Positions 16,799 through 26,812 of a DNA stretch of 60,827 nucleotides are shown here, piece after piece. Source of the stretch: Bacteriovoracaceae bacterium (lineage in GTDB: Bacteria; Bdellovibrionota; Bacteriovoracia; Bacteriovoracales; Bacteriovoracaceae); assembly GCA_016786485.1 (NCBI GenBank), contig JAEUWD010000015.1, positions 1 through 60,827 on the forward strand, given 5' to 3'. Positions within the stretch are counted from its first letter, which is position 1. Every line of letters starts with the position of its first letter. The notes under the pieces were generated by a model, which saw only the letters and a list, made by a program, of their open reading frames with translations, ran no database searches and had not been told where the DNA came from. The translations under genes and the position numbers were made by a program.

Positions 16799-17623
16799 CT
16801 ACAATTCTGACTTAATTGATTCAATTTTCTTGAGAATATTAAGATTGTTCTTTCGCTGGCACAAAGGACCAAGTTCTTTAATCATACGGCCAATCTTGCG
16901 TTGCTTACTGATAAATCTTTCCGCCGTTTTTTCTGAACTATCCAAGTAACTGGTATTCAAAATGTAATAATCAAAAAAATCAAAACCAATTTTATAACAA
17001 AGATCAACGGTTTTAAGGCTTTCAGCATAACTAATTTTTAGGATTTTTTTTCGTAAGATTTCAATGTCTTTAAGAATTTTTTCATGATGGGCCTTATCAA
17101 TACTCTGCTCTAATTGCTCAAAATATTCTCGATAGTTCAGCGAAAAATCAGTATCTTGATAAACAGAATCAATCGCCAATTTTGCCTCATTACCAAATTT
17201 CATGAGCTTTAGTTTTATCTCACGACGTTCAGTATTTTCACACAGACTCTTCCAGCTCTTTTCACCCTTAAGCATAAGATGCGATATGGTTTCCGTTTGT
17301 GACTCAGGCCAAATCTCTTTATTGCGCTGGTAAGTAGCACTTAATTCATCTTGAATGCTATCCATTTTGCCTAATTCAAAACATAAGTATTCTTGTGTAT
17401 TGGTAAAAAATAAGGAATTCGATGAATCAATAATTGTTTTTAAAATTTTTTGTAATTGGCGAGTCGAAATAACCGAGGCCATAAAGTCTTCCGAGCTTTG
17501 AACCCCTTTTGTAACGACTGAAGCTGGCAAACGATGAGTAGGATTGCTGGCATCACCCATCAGCATAATCAGCGCAGCGATGAAAATAAAGAAGCTGAAT
17601 AAAAAGGTATAAAGTCTAGGCAT
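16799..17623 (-). CDS. Hypothetical membrane-anchored helical protein
   Basis: A 274-residue protein with one N-terminal hydrophobic helix (residues 5-22) and an otherwise helical, charged body with coiled-coil-like stretches around residues 165-200. It contains a few cysteines (in EYLCFEL, KSLCENT, VDLCYKI, GPLCQRK) that could pair if the body is periplasmic. GAGGG stands before the ATG, so translation initiation is standard. I do not recognise a family. It is followed by a gene with its own promoter, so it may be monocistronic. Confidence 0.6.
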   Translation of the reverse strand: MPRLYTFLFSFFIFIAALIMLMGDASNPTHRLPASVVTKGVQSSEDFMASVISTRQLQKILKTIIDSSNSLFFTNTQEYLCFELGKMDSIQDELSATYQRNKEIWPESQTETISHLMLKGEKSWKSLCENTERREIKLKLMKFGNEAKLAIDSVYQDTDFSLNYREYFEQLEQSIDKAHHEKILKDIEILRKKILKISYAESLKTVDLCYKIGFDFFDYYILNTSYLDSSEKTAERFISKQRKIGRMIKELGPLCQRKNNLNILKKIESIKSEL

Positions 17624-17726
17624 AATCCCTCAAAGAACCTATCGGTTAATATCCAATAAAGAATGAATCAATTAGAATATCCGACCATTTCAAGCTGATA
17701 TCTTTTTAAGTGTGATGTTTGTCCTA

Positions 17727-17755
17727 TTAACTTCCGAGGCTTTTTCTTCTAAACT
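17727..17755 (+). promoter_or_regulatory. Promoter candidate giving a leaderless transcript
   Basis: TTAACT (17727-17732) and TAAACT (17750-17755) are spaced by 17 bases. Only 5 bases (TAGTT) lie between the -10 box and the ATG at 17761, and there is no Shine-Dalgarno. Confidence 0.5.
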
Positions 17756-17760
17756 TAGTT

Positions 17761-18732
17761 ATGAGCAAAATATTTAAACTATTACCTGAACTGAATGTGA
17801 TTGAAGACTTGGCCAAGGCCCAACCTGAAATCATTCGCCATATTAAATTAACTCAAATTGATTGTGGGATGGAGCGATTCCCGATCGATGCATTGATCTA
17901 CGGTCCTGATGATCCCACTTTACCTTGTGTGGTTTTAGTTGGTGGCGTGCATGGGCTCGAGCGCATTGGAACTCAGGTTATTATTTCTTATTTAAAAACA
18001 ATTACTCATTCACTAAATTGGGACGCTGATTTACGTGAGAGCTTCAAGAAAACGAGACTTATCGCTATCCCTATTCTTAATCCCGCGGGAACGGCTTATC
18101 ACTGGCGCTGTAATCCTAATGGCGTCGATCTGATGCGAAATGCCCCGGTCGAAGCTGATCCTGATGATACGACTTGGCTTCTATCGGGCCACCGTATTTC
18201 GAATGCGCTCCCTTGGTATCGTGGCAAAGAACAAGCACCGATGGAAATTGAAACTCAGACGTTAGTAGATTTTTTTAAAAAAGAAGTGATGCCATCAAGA
18301 GCGAATATCACAATGGATTTTCACTCAGGCTTCGGCACCAAAGATCAAATTTGGTATCCGTGGGCAAAAACGCGAAAAGAAAAATTTCCTTTCTACGATC
18401 AGTTTATTAATCTTCAAAGGCTTTTTGAAACTTCATTTCCAAATCATATCTATAAAATCGAACCTCAAACAAAAAACTACGTAACCCATGGCGACCTTTG
18501 GGACTACCTACTGCAAGAACATCGCAAAGAAAAACGACCAGGTGTTTTTATACCACTCACCCTCGAAATTGGTTCATGGATTTGGGTGAAGAAAAATCCA
18601 TTACAACTCTTCTCAATTTTAGGCCTTTTCAACCCGATCAAAGAACACCGAATTCGTCGACAGCTAAGACGTCACGTCTTCATGTTGGATTTTCTCCAAC
18701 GGGCGGTTCGCAACTACGACGCATGGCACTAG
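17761..18732 (+). CDS. M14-type zinc carboxypeptidase / DUF2817-like protein
   Basis: A 323-residue protein. The zinc ligands of the M14 fold appear as His64 and Glu67 in GGVHGLERIG and His188 in DFHSGFG; Glu269 in TLEIGSW is the likely catalytic base. NPAGTAYHWRCNPNGVDLMRN is the substrate-side motif seen in DUF2817 and aspartoacylase-like members. There is no signal peptide, so it probably acts in the cytoplasm, trimming a C-terminal residue from peptides or an acyl group from amino acids. Its exact substrate cannot be predicted. Confidence 0.78.
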   Translation: MSKIFKLLPELNVIEDLAKAQPEIIRHIKLTQIDCGMERFPIDALIYGPDDPTLPCVVLVGGVHGLERIGTQVIISYLKTITHSLNWDADLRESFKKTRLIAIPILNPAGTAYHWRCNPNGVDLMRNAPVEADPDDTTWLLSGHRISNALPWYRGKEQAPMEIETQTLVDFFKKEVMPSRANITMDFHSGFGTKDQIWYPWAKTRKEKFPFYDQFINLQRLFETSFPNHIYKIEPQTKNYVTHGDLWDYLLQEHRKEKRPGVFIPLTLEIGSWIWVKKNPLQLFSILGLFNPIKEHRIRRQLRRHVFMLDFLQRAVRNYDAWH

Positions 18733-18822
18733 TTCACTTATAATCTTTACAACAACTCAAATAAACTTATTTTTTTAACACATTCTTCTTTAAAATCAGG
18801 CCAAATTTGATGGGGTTTGAGA

Positions 18823-20940
18823 GTGAAGTTTCTGGTTATTTCAACGCTTAGTATTTTTATTGGTTTCAGTCAGGCCAAGGCCGCTTCGCAACCTTTTGTC
18901 GAATTATTAAATTCTATTGCTGGTTATTCTGATTATTTGGATAAAGAAGATGTGATGTCGCACTTAATGGCAGCTTATTACGAACAAGTTGAGGTGAGTC
19001 AAGGTTATTTTAATTCGGAGCGAGCTATCGGAGTAAGATTACTTTTACCTAAAATTCATCGCATCGAAGAAGCTTTCCATTTTCCGCTAGAACAACAAGA
19101 GGCCATGAGCATTTACTTTCTAGCAGTTATTGCTGGCAATGAAGGTTATATTGGTCTTTTTAGAAATGAAACACATCACGATCGTAAAACCATCAAAAAG
19201 CATCATCATGAATTTACAGCATTCCTAAGCGCTGAAGTAGAAAAAATTCTTAATGTTAAAATTGATTGTTCTGCCATTCAATATCAAATTAATTCGATGG
19301 GCCTCATCTTCACGCAAGGTCCATCGCAAAAAATGTTTAATCTTTATGAACGGCTAAAATTTATCGATAAAGCTTTTAATTATCCGACCACCAGTTTTGA
19401 TGTGGCTTATTATCAAAATCAAGAGCGTTTGCAACTTTCATCTCTGGGGATTCAGCAATACCTAAATTATTACTACCCAATACTAAAAACGTATGTGTCG
19501 AGAGAAACAATTGCTCCAAGTTTAGAAGACACGATTCCGCTCTTTCAAAAACTCACAGTCTACGGACGAACAGAGCGCAGTTCAGAATTAAACAAGATTA
19601 TGCAAAAAGATTTACTAAGCTTATCGCCGACTCAAAAAGCGACCATCCTGACTTTAATCATGAATTATGCTGATAAAACCATGCAAGATATCACAAAAAA
19701 ACTTTTGGTTGATGCCATTGATCTGAATTCAAAACTCGATCGCTTTAACAAAGAAAAAATGGTTTTAGAAATGTTCAAAGATCCCGACATGAGTCCTTCC
19801 ATGGCGGAAAGTTTACTTAATCCGAAGACCAAATTTCAATCAAGTTTATGGAAAGATTTCTTTGCTTACTTTCGCGTGATCATTCCTGCACTTGAAAGAA
19901 ATATCAAATCTCTTGAGTGGCAAAACAAAAACAAACCATTACCACTAGTGAAACCGGCGTTTGATGCTTCTCCAATGGATCACTTCTTTTATTTAATTAA
20001 GAAAAATAGCTCCATTTACCATATAGACCTTGAACACAAAATCATGGGACTTTATAACAATTTCATTGGAGAATTTAATCGCAATAACAACAAAGGTCTC
20101 GTTACACTACCTATTCTTGGCAGTTTTGATGATTTGTCTCTCCTCTCTAAAATCGAACAAAACTACGCAATTATCTATTTAACCGTTTTGATGGCACGTG
20201 ATCCTGAAGGTTATGATTCATACTTAAACTTAAAAATTCACTATCACAGTTTATTAACCGAACTCGAAACTTTCTATAAAGATCATTATCAAGTTTCTAT
20301 TTCTTTAAAAAATTATTACCTTGCTCAAATTAGTAATCGCCCTTCCTCTCCTGCTTTTAAATTTTTAGATGCTCTCTCGGTACGCGAGGGAATTCGTAGA
20401 ATTGAAGATGAGATTATTGCGAACGTCACCTATCAACAAATCTTAACACGTGAAACGACACTTTATAAAAAACTAGGAATGACTAACTATCTGAAGCTTT
20501 TCTCCGCCAAAAATATTTCGTATCTTGATTTTTTGAGTCGCTTAGGAGCAAGTGCTCCTCACTATCGCGCCTATCAATTTTTCAAATACAGCCCTGAGGT
20601 GGCCTTAGAATTTATTGATGGACTTTCAAGCTTAAATGCTAAAGAGAAGCTCAATTTCTTCCACCAGATTTATCATGATGGAAATGCTGATTTTAAAGAA
20701 GCGATGGTCGATTATTTTGTTTGGAGTATGAACAAAGAAGAAACACGCGTCGATAAACGCCGTAAAGAATTGGCCCGAACGATTCTTAGCGAACTCGAAA
20801 ATTATGAAAGTATTATTGATACGGCATTCGCTACCGGAGAAATCAAAGAGTATTTAGCTAAGAAATCTTACGTTCCATGGTTAAAAGAACTTAGCCGTTA
20901 CGAATCATATTATAATTGTAATAATCACTTAAAAAAATAA
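18823..20940 (+). CDS. Large secreted hypothetical protein
   Basis: A 705-residue protein with a signal peptide (hydrophobic stretch, then SQAKA). The rest is almost wholly helical, with no repeats, cysteine pattern or catalytic motif I can name. The GTG at 18823 is preferred: it has TGGGG at proper distance, whereas the in-frame TTG six bases earlier sits too close to it. The stop codon directly abuts the stop of aconitase on the other strand. It probably acts in the periplasm or is secreted. The function is unknown. Confidence 0.65.
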   Translation: MKFLVISTLSIFIGFSQAKAASQPFVELLNSIAGYSDYLDKEDVMSHLMAAYYEQVEVSQGYFNSERAIGVRLLLPKIHRIEEAFHFPLEQQEAMSIYFLAVIAGNEGYIGLFRNETHHDRKTIKKHHHEFTAFLSAEVEKILNVKIDCSAIQYQINSMGLIFTQGPSQKMFNLYERLKFIDKAFNYPTTSFDVAYYQNQERLQLSSLGIQQYLNYYYPILKTYVSRETIAPSLEDTIPLFQKLTVYGRTERSSELNKIMQKDLLSLSPTQKATILTLIMNYADKTMQDITKKLLVDAIDLNSKLDRFNKEKMVLEMFKDPDMSPSMAESLLNPKTKFQSSLWKDFFAYFRVIIPALERNIKSLEWQNKNKPLPLVKPAFDASPMDHFFYLIKKNSSIYHIDLEHKIMGLYNNFIGEFNRNNNKGLVTLPILGSFDDLSLLSKIEQNYAIIYLTVLMARDPEGYDSYLNLKIHYHSLLTELETFYKDHYQVSISLKNYYLAQISNRPSSPAFKFLDALSVREGIRRIEDEIIANVTYQQILTRETTLYKKLGMTNYLKLFSAKNISYLDFLSRLGASAPHYRAYQFFKYSPEVALEFIDGLSSLNAKEKLNFFHQIYHDGNADFKEAMVDYFVWSMNKEETRVDKRRKELARTILSELENYESIIDTAFATGEIKEYLAKKSYVPWLKELSRYESYYNCNNHLKK

Positions 20941-23622
20941 CTACTCGTTAAGTTTTCTTAAAACGTAATGGAGAATCCCACCGTTTTTAAAGTATTCCAA
21001 TTCATTGGCAGTATCAATACGAGATTGAACTTCGATATTCTTTTTTGCCCCGTCTTTGTATTGGATTTCAACTTTTAGCGTGCCACCTGGCTTAAGCGTT
21101 TCAATACCAGTGATATTGATTAATTCTTCACCCGTGAGCTTTAGCGTTTTACGACTCTCACCTGCTTTGAATTCTAACGGAAGAACACCCATACCAATTA
21201 AGTTTGAACGGTGAATTCTTTCGAAGCTTTCAGTGATAACAGCACGGATACCTTGTAAACGAGTTCCCTTGGCCGCCCAGTCACGTGATGAACCAGTTCC
21301 ATATTCTTTACCTGCTACAACAACGAGAGGTACTGCTTCTTCTTTGTATTTCATGGCCGCATCGTAAATCGACATCGTTTGACGACTTGGATAGTGAACC
21401 GTTATGCCACCTTCAACTCCACCTAACATTTCGTTTTTGATTCGAATGTTCGCAAAAGTTCCGCGAGTCATAACTCGGTCGTTACCACGACGAGCACCAT
21501 AAGAGTTGAAATCAATTTTTTTTACCCCATGCTCTTGTAAAAATTTTCCAGCTGGCGAATCACCTTTAATATCGCCCGCAGGAGAAATGTGATCGGTCGT
21601 AGTACTATCAGCTAAAATCGCTAACACTCGCGCACCCTTAATATCTTTAATCGGTGCTGGCGTTTTTTTCATATCTTCAAAATAAGGTGGATTCTGAATA
21701 TAAGTTGAAGCTTCTTCCCACTTAAAGGTTTCACCTTTCGTCGTCTTAATTTTTTGCCAATCACTTGTCCCATCAAAAACATTAGCGTAACGAGACTTAA
21801 ACATTTTTGGTGTTAATGCCTTCGTCATTGTGGCTTGAATCTCAGCATCACTTGGCCAAAGATCTTTTAAAAAGACATCCTTACCTTTAGTGTCTTGGCC
21901 AATCGGATCTTTGGTAATATCAATTTTCATATTTCCAGCTAATGCGTAAGCTACAACCAGCGGAGGTGATGCAAGATAGTTCGCTTTAACATCTGGAGAA
22001 ATTCTTCCTTCGAAGTTTCTGTTTCCAGAAAGCACCGCTGTTACCACTAAATTTCCATCTTTAATCGCTTTTGAAAATTCTGGTTTAAGCGGACCAGAGT
22101 TTCCAATACAAGTCGTACAACCATAACCAACTAAGTTAAAGCCCACTTGATCCAGAGATTTTTGAAGATCAGCTGCTTCTAAATAATCTGAAACGACTTT
22201 TGATCCTGGGGCCAAAGAAGTTTTTACCCAAGGTTTTACTTTCATGCCACGTTCACAAGCTTTCTTCGCTACTAAGCCGGCAGCAATCATAACAGATGGG
22301 TTTGAAGTATTGGTACATGAAGTGATCGCAGCGATCATCACGTCACCTTGCTTAATTGAAAAATTATGCGCATCAACTTTAACTTCTTTACCTGCATCAG
22401 CTGCTTCAACTTTGAAGCCATCTTTTAAGTCCGCATGAAATTTCTGAGCAGCATCTTTTAAAACAATTCTATCTTGAGGACGTTTCGGTCCTGAAATCGC
22501 TGGTTCTACTGTCGAAACATCTAATTCAAGTGTGTCAGTAAAAACTGGCACATCACCTTTATTTCTCCAAAGGCCTTGCTCTTTTGCGTAAGCTTCTACT
22601 AATTGAACGCGCTCTTCATCACGACCTGAGAAACGTAAATATTCAATCGTCTCAGCATCAATAGGAAAGAATCCCATCGTCGCACCATACTCAGGTGCCA
22701 TATTAGCAATGGTCGCGCGATCAGCAAGAGATAAGTTCTCTAGACCATCACCATAGAATTCAACAATTTTTTCAACAACACCTTTTTTACGAAGCATTTC
22801 TACTACTCGTAAAACTAAGTCCGTTGCTGTTACACCTTCTTTTAAGCTACCTTTTAATTCAAAGCCAATAACTTCTGGAATCAACATAGTGACGGCCTGA
22901 CCTAACATCGCCGCTTCCGCTTCAATACCACCCACACCCCAACCAAGTACAGCTAAGCCGTTAATCATTGTCGTGTGTGAATCAGTTCCAACTAAAGAAT
23001 CGCAATAAGCGTAAGTCTCACCATCTTCTTCATTGGTCCAAACAACTTGTGCCACGTATTCTAAATTTACTTGGTGAATGATACCTGTACCGGGAGGAAC
23101 AACACGGAAATTATCAAAAGCTTTTTGACCCCATTTTAAAAATTCATAACGCTCACGATTTCGATCAAATTCAAGTCTCACGTTTTCATCAAATGAACTA
23201 TTGGTACCATAATGATCAACCATTACTGAGTGGTCGATAACCAGATCAACAGGAACAAGTGGGTTGATCTTTTTAGCATCCCCACCCATTTTACTCATAG
23301 CATCTCTCATGGCAGCTAAGTCGACAACGGCAGGTACTCCAGTAAAATCTTGCATCATTACTCGTGCAGGATAAAAATTAATTTCGTGATCTGATTTTTT
23401 ATTTTTGACCCAATCACACATCGCTTGGATATCGGCCTTTTTTACAGTGTAGTTATCTTCTTTTCTTAAAAGATTTTCCGCTAAAACTTTGAGTGACTTC
23501 GGAAGTTTCGCTAATTCTTTTAATCCATTTTTCTCAGCTTCTTTCAAACTAAAAATTTGATAATTTGTTTTTCCAATTTTTAAAACTTTTTGAGATTTAA
23601 ATGAATTAATTCGGTTTGCCAC
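20941..23622 (-). CDS. acnA: Aconitate hydratase, AcnA type
   Basis: An 893-residue enzyme converting citrate to isocitrate in the TCA cycle. The [4Fe-4S] cysteine motifs SCTNTSNPS and GCTTCIGNSG are intact, as are GTDSHTTMINGL and the C-terminal swivel-domain motif KEYGTGSSRDWAAKG. Length and order match AcnA/IRP-type aconitases. A GTG start is preceded by AAGGGG. The nearby sucA-sucB-lpd operon runs in the same direction but is separated by other genes, so the two are likely expressed apart. Confidence 0.97.
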   Translation of the reverse strand: MANRINSFKSQKVLKIGKTNYQIFSLKEAEKNGLKELAKLPKSLKVLAENLLRKEDNYTVKKADIQAMCDWVKNKKSDHEINFYPARVMMQDFTGVPAVVDLAAMRDAMSKMGGDAKKINPLVPVDLVIDHSVMVDHYGTNSSFDENVRLEFDRNRERYEFLKWGQKAFDNFRVVPPGTGIIHQVNLEYVAQVVWTNEEDGETYAYCDSLVGTDSHTTMINGLAVLGWGVGGIEAEAAMLGQAVTMLIPEVIGFELKGSLKEGVTATDLVLRVVEMLRKKGVVEKIVEFYGDGLENLSLADRATIANMAPEYGATMGFFPIDAETIEYLRFSGRDEERVQLVEAYAKEQGLWRNKGDVPVFTDTLELDVSTVEPAISGPKRPQDRIVLKDAAQKFHADLKDGFKVEAADAGKEVKVDAHNFSIKQGDVMIAAITSCTNTSNPSVMIAAGLVAKKACERGMKVKPWVKTSLAPGSKVVSDYLEAADLQKSLDQVGFNLVGYGCTTCIGNSGPLKPEFSKAIKDGNLVVTAVLSGNRNFEGRISPDVKANYLASPPLVVAYALAGNMKIDITKDPIGQDTKGKDVFLKDLWPSDAEIQATMTKALTPKMFKSRYANVFDGTSDWQKIKTTKGETFKWEEASTYIQNPPYFEDMKKTPAPIKDIKGARVLAILADSTTTDHISPAGDIKGDSPAGKFLQEHGVKKIDFNSYGARRGNDRVMTRGTFANIRIKNEMLGGVEGGITVHYPSRQTMSIYDAAMKYKEEAVPLVVVAGKEYGTGSSRDWAAKGTRLQGIRAVITESFERIHRSNLIGMGVLPLEFKAGESRKTLKLTGEELINITGIETLKPGGTLKVEIQYKDGAKKNIEVQSRIDTANELEYFKNGGILHYVLRKLNE

Positions 23623-23680
23623 GAGGTTTCCCCTTGCTTAAATTTTTATATTCATAAGTTTAACATAACCAAGCTTATTA

Positions 23681-23709
23681 TTGAATTCTTTTAACAATAA
23701 TCATAGAAT
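23681..23709 (+). promoter_or_regulatory. Promoter giving a leaderless mscS-like transcript
   Basis: TTGAAT (23681-23686) and TAGAAT (23704-23709) are exactly 17 bases apart. Five bases separate the -10 box from the ATG at 23715, and no Shine-Dalgarno is present. The mRNA would begin at or beside the start codon. Confidence 0.65.
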
Positions 23710-23714
23710 GAACT

Positions 23715-24560
23715 ATGGATAAAATCATCTCTGACATGCTCCGCTTTTGGCTCAAAAATCCTGAATTGATAAAATTTGTCGAGACACTTTTAGTCATTTT
23801 AATCTTGAATTTAACCCGTATATTCTCAGTTAAACTTTTTATGCATCTCAAGGGCAAGTCGCTCACACTTGAGCGACGCCAAAGAATCATCATTCAAAGC
23901 CGTTTGATCTTCATTTTATTGAGTATTTCGACCGTTTTCATTATTTGGGGCTCAGAAATTAAGTCCGTGGCCTTATCCATCGCAGCAGTAGCAGCTGCTA
24001 TCGCCATCGCGACCAAAGAATTATTCCTTTGTATCGCCGGTAGCTTCTGGCGCATCTCTTCACGCCCCTTTTCTCTCGGAGATCGCATTGAAATAGAAGA
24101 TATTCGCGGTGACGTTATTGATATGGGACTCTTTGCGACCGTGGTGCTGGAAGTTGGTCCTAAAAATCTGACTCACCAATTTACTGGCCGCGCGATCACT
24201 ATTCCGAATAGTGTCTTTCTGACCAAACCAGTAATCAATGAGACTTTTTCAACTGAATATGTTCTGCATGTCATCGTAGTGCCGTTGTCTATTAATGATA
24301 ATTGGCAATTGGCCGAAAAATGCTTATTGGAAGCTGCCAACATGGCCTGCGGTGAACATATCGAAAAGGCCCGTCGTCACATGACTCGAATTACCAATCG
24401 ACAAAATGTTCCAACGCCAACGATAGAACCTAACATAAGCGTGAAAGTTCCAGAGGTTGACAAAATCAATCTTGTTTTAAGAATTACCATTCCAGCTTAC
24501 AACCGCAGTCGCACAGAACAAGCTATTATCCGACAGTTTTTAACCACTTATAAAAAATAA
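23715..24560 (+). CDS. MscS-family mechanosensitive ion channel
   Basis: A 281-residue inner-membrane protein with about three membrane helices. The last, rich in Ala and Gly (ALSIAAVAAAIAIATKE), resembles the pore-lining helix of MscS. It is followed by the beta domain with RPFSLGDRIEIEDIRGDV and AITIPNS, the standard MscS core. It opens under membrane tension to release solutes during osmotic downshock. The C-terminal domain is short. It starts a plus-strand group with two small genes downstream. Confidence 0.88.
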   Translation: MDKIISDMLRFWLKNPELIKFVETLLVILILNLTRIFSVKLFMHLKGKSLTLERRQRIIIQSRLIFILLSISTVFIIWGSEIKSVALSIAAVAAAIAIATKELFLCIAGSFWRISSRPFSLGDRIEIEDIRGDVIDMGLFATVVLEVGPKNLTHQFTGRAITIPNSVFLTKPVINETFSTEYVLHVIVVPLSINDNWQLAEKCLLEAANMACGEHIEKARRHMTRITNRQNVPTPTIEPNISVKVPEVDKINLVLRITIPAYNRSRTEQAIIRQFLTTYKK

Positions 24561-24591
24561 AGACTTCCCAGTAAAATCCGATAAAAGCTGT

Positions 24592-25050
24592 GTGGAAGAA
24601 GTCATTAAAAAATTCGAGCATAATCACCATTTACAGCACTTAGTGCAAGTCTTTCCTTTTATTTTTATCGTCTTTTTAGTCCAGGTTTATTTGATTAAGC
24701 AATTCTACCAAGAGCTCGGTACGAGCGGTGAAATGATTGTGATTTTAGGTCTAGGTTTAGTCAGTATGTTATCTATGTTTATTATCTATGATTCTTTTTA
24801 CAAGATTACTCTGTATCAAAGTCATCTTCATTTGAAATTCTTATTTTTCGTTGATCAAAAAATTCCCTACGGCCAAATTACTGGGATTGAATTACAAGAA
24901 GAAGAAGCTAGCTTCACTAATATCACATTGCATTTGAATAAAAGAAAAAAACGCATGTGTTATTTCGTTGATGATCCAAAAGAATTTAAAGCTTTGATAG
25001 CTAAAAAATTATTAGAAGCAGAACGAGTGTCATTAAAAAAAGCTGCATAA
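24592..25050 (+). CDS. Small two-helix membrane protein with a PH-like C-terminal part
   Basis: A 152-residue protein. Two hydrophobic helices lie at about residues 18-36 and 45-65, followed by a strand-rich domain (YKITLYQSHLHLKFLFFVDQKIPYGQITGIELQ) similar in layout to bacterial PH domains that face the cytoplasm. The GTG start has no Shine-Dalgarno; a GATAAA box six bases upstream (24580-24585) hints at leaderless expression, but no good -35 is seen. It is 31 bases after the mscS-like gene. No specific function is recognised. Confidence 0.6.
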   Translation: MEEVIKKFEHNHHLQHLVQVFPFIFIVFLVQVYLIKQFYQELGTSGEMIVILGLGLVSMLSMFIIYDSFYKITLYQSHLHLKFLFFVDQKIPYGQITGIELQEEEASFTNITLHLNKRKKRMCYFVDDPKEFKALIAKKLLEAERVSLKKAA

Positions 25051-25065
25051 AGTTGAGGGATTGGT

Positions 25066-25407
25066 ATGACATTCAATGATATTAAAAATAGTAAAATTCT
25101 CTTTTATGATACGAATAGTTCGCGTGTTGGAGTCATTGATGCTTTTATGAAAAAACATCACAAAAATGAATATAAAATTAGTACTGAAATGGATTTTATT
25201 CGTTCAGAGAGTAAAACAAATAACTGGGATTATATTGTTTCAATCGCACAAAGCTCTTTAAAAAATGCTGTTCTTTATATAGATATCGATACCTTTTTAA
25301 CCATCATGCACGAAGCTAATAATGAAGAACTCACTAAAATGCTCGACTCATCAGAAGAGCTTAGAATGTCACAAAATGAGATCGACGATCTCTTTTTCAA
25401 ACCTTAA
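25066..25407 (+). CDS. Small cytoplasmic protein ending in a FliM-like SQxEIDxL motif
   Basis: A 113-residue soluble protein. The N-terminal half (ILFYDTNSSRVGVIDAFMKK) looks like the first strand and helix of a receiver-type fold, but the acidic pair and phospho-aspartate are missing. The C-terminus is MSQNEIDDLFF, closely like the SQAEIDALL peptide with which FliM binds phosphorylated CheY. It may therefore dock onto a receiver domain or have been derived from such a system. GAGGG precedes the ATG. Its stop interlocks with lpd at TTAA. Confidence 0.6.
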   Translation: MTFNDIKNSKILFYDTNSSRVGVIDAFMKKHHKNEYKISTEMDFIRSESKTNNWDYIVSIAQSSLKNAVLYIDIDTFLTIMHEANNEELTKMLDSSEELRMSQNEIDDLFFKP

Positions 25408-26801
25408 ATATGTAGCGCACGATTTTCCGTCGCGGCCAAACAAGCTTCCTTAAATGATTCAGTGTATGTCGGGTGAGCATGGCAAGTTCGTGCAACATCT
25501 TCTGCTGACGCTCTAAATTCCATGGCGAGAACTGCTTCCGCAATCATATCAGCACTACGAGGGGCAATCATGTGTACACCCAGAATTTCATCTGTCTCTT
25601 TATGCGCCAGAACTTTAATCAGACCATCTGATTCCTGACTAGCACGAGCACGTCCGCTGGCCTTGATCGGAAAGACACCTTTCTTAAACGCTACTTGTTG
25701 TTTCACCAAATCTTCTTCTGTCGCTCCAACACTCGCTACTTCTGGCCAAGTGTAGACAACACCTGGAACTAAATTATAATTCATATGAGGTTTTTGGCCG
25801 GCCAAAATTTCAGCCACCATAATGCCTTCTTCTTCCGCTTTATGCGCAAGCATCGCACCTTTCGTCACATCACCAATGGCATAAATATTATCCACTGCTG
25901 TTTTGCAATGAGCATCGGTTGGAATTTTACCGCGCTCATCAACCGCGAGTCCGGCTTTTTCCAAACCAAGCTTATCCGTGTAAGGTTTTCTACCTACGGC
26001 AAGTAGACAGTAATCACCTTCTAAAACTAATTCTTTATTATTTTGTTTCGCGGTCGCAGACACAGTCACAGCTGTCCCTTTACGAGTTACCGACTTTACC
26101 GCGTGAGACAAATAAAAATCCATCCCTTCCTTTTTTAGCGTTTTTTGCAATTCTTTCCCCATGTCTTTGTCCATGGTTGCGATCAATGAATCCGCAAATT
26201 CCACCACACTCACTTTTGAACCTAAACGACAGAAAACTGAACCAAGTTCTAAACCAATAACACCACCACCAATCACGATTAAATGCTTTGGAAGTTTTTC
26301 CAGTTTTAAGGCTTCCGTCGATGTGATGACACGCTCTTTATCTATTTCCACTCCTGGAAGTGTCGTGGGTTTCGAACCTGTTGCAATAATAATGTATTTA
26401 CCTTGGATTTCTTGTTTGGCTTTTCCATCATCCACAATCACCGTATTTTTATCTTTAAAACTGCCGTGTCCATGGTGAACGGTAATTTTATTTTTCTTCA
26501 TCAGAAAATCGATACCTTTAGTAGTCGCACTAACAACTTCTTCCACACGTTTTTTCATTTGTTTAATATTTAATTTAATTCCTGGCGCTTCAATTCCATG
26601 CACTGGAAAATGGTGAACGGCTTGAAAATATCTCTCCGAAGAATCCAGCCAAGCTTTTGAAGGAATACACCCGACGTTTAGACACGTTCCACCTAGAGTT
26701 GAGTATTTTTCAACAATCGCCGTTTTAAATCCAAGTTGAGCTGCACGAATCGCTGCTACATATCCGCCTGGGCCACTACCAATTACAATCAAGTCAAACA
26801 T
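25404..26801 (-). CDS. lpdA: Dihydrolipoyl dehydrogenase (E3)
   Basis: A 465-residue flavoprotein. It has the FAD motif GSGPGGYVAAIRA, the redox-active disulfide in GGTCLNVGCIPSK, the NAD motif GGGVIGLELG and the C-terminal HAHPTYTE with the catalytic His. It reoxidises dihydrolipoamide for the 2-oxoglutarate dehydrogenase complex. It lies 11 bases after sucB with AAAGGA before its ATG and is the third gene of the operon. It could also serve a pyruvate dehydrogenase encoded elsewhere. Confidence 0.96.
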   Translation of the reverse strand: MFDLIVIGSGPGGYVAAIRAAQLGFKTAIVEKYSTLGGTCLNVGCIPSKAWLDSSERYFQAVHHFPVHGIEAPGIKLNIKQMKKRVEEVVSATTKGIDFLMKKNKITVHHGHGSFKDKNTVIVDDGKAKQEIQGKYIIIATGSKPTTLPGVEIDKERVITSTEALKLEKLPKHLIVIGGGVIGLELGSVFCRLGSKVSVVEFADSLIATMDKDMGKELQKTLKKEGMDFYLSHAVKSVTRKGTAVTVSATAKQNNKELVLEGDYCLLAVGRKPYTDKLGLEKAGLAVDERGKIPTDAHCKTAVDNIYAIGDVTKGAMLAHKAEEEGIMVAEILAGQKPHMNYNLVPGVVYTWPEVASVGATEEDLVKQQVAFKKGVFPIKASGRARASQESDGLIKVLAHKETDEILGVHMIAPRSADMIAEAVLAMEFRASAEDVARTCHAHPTYTESFKEACLAATENRALHI

Positions 26802-26812
26802 AATTTTTTCCT

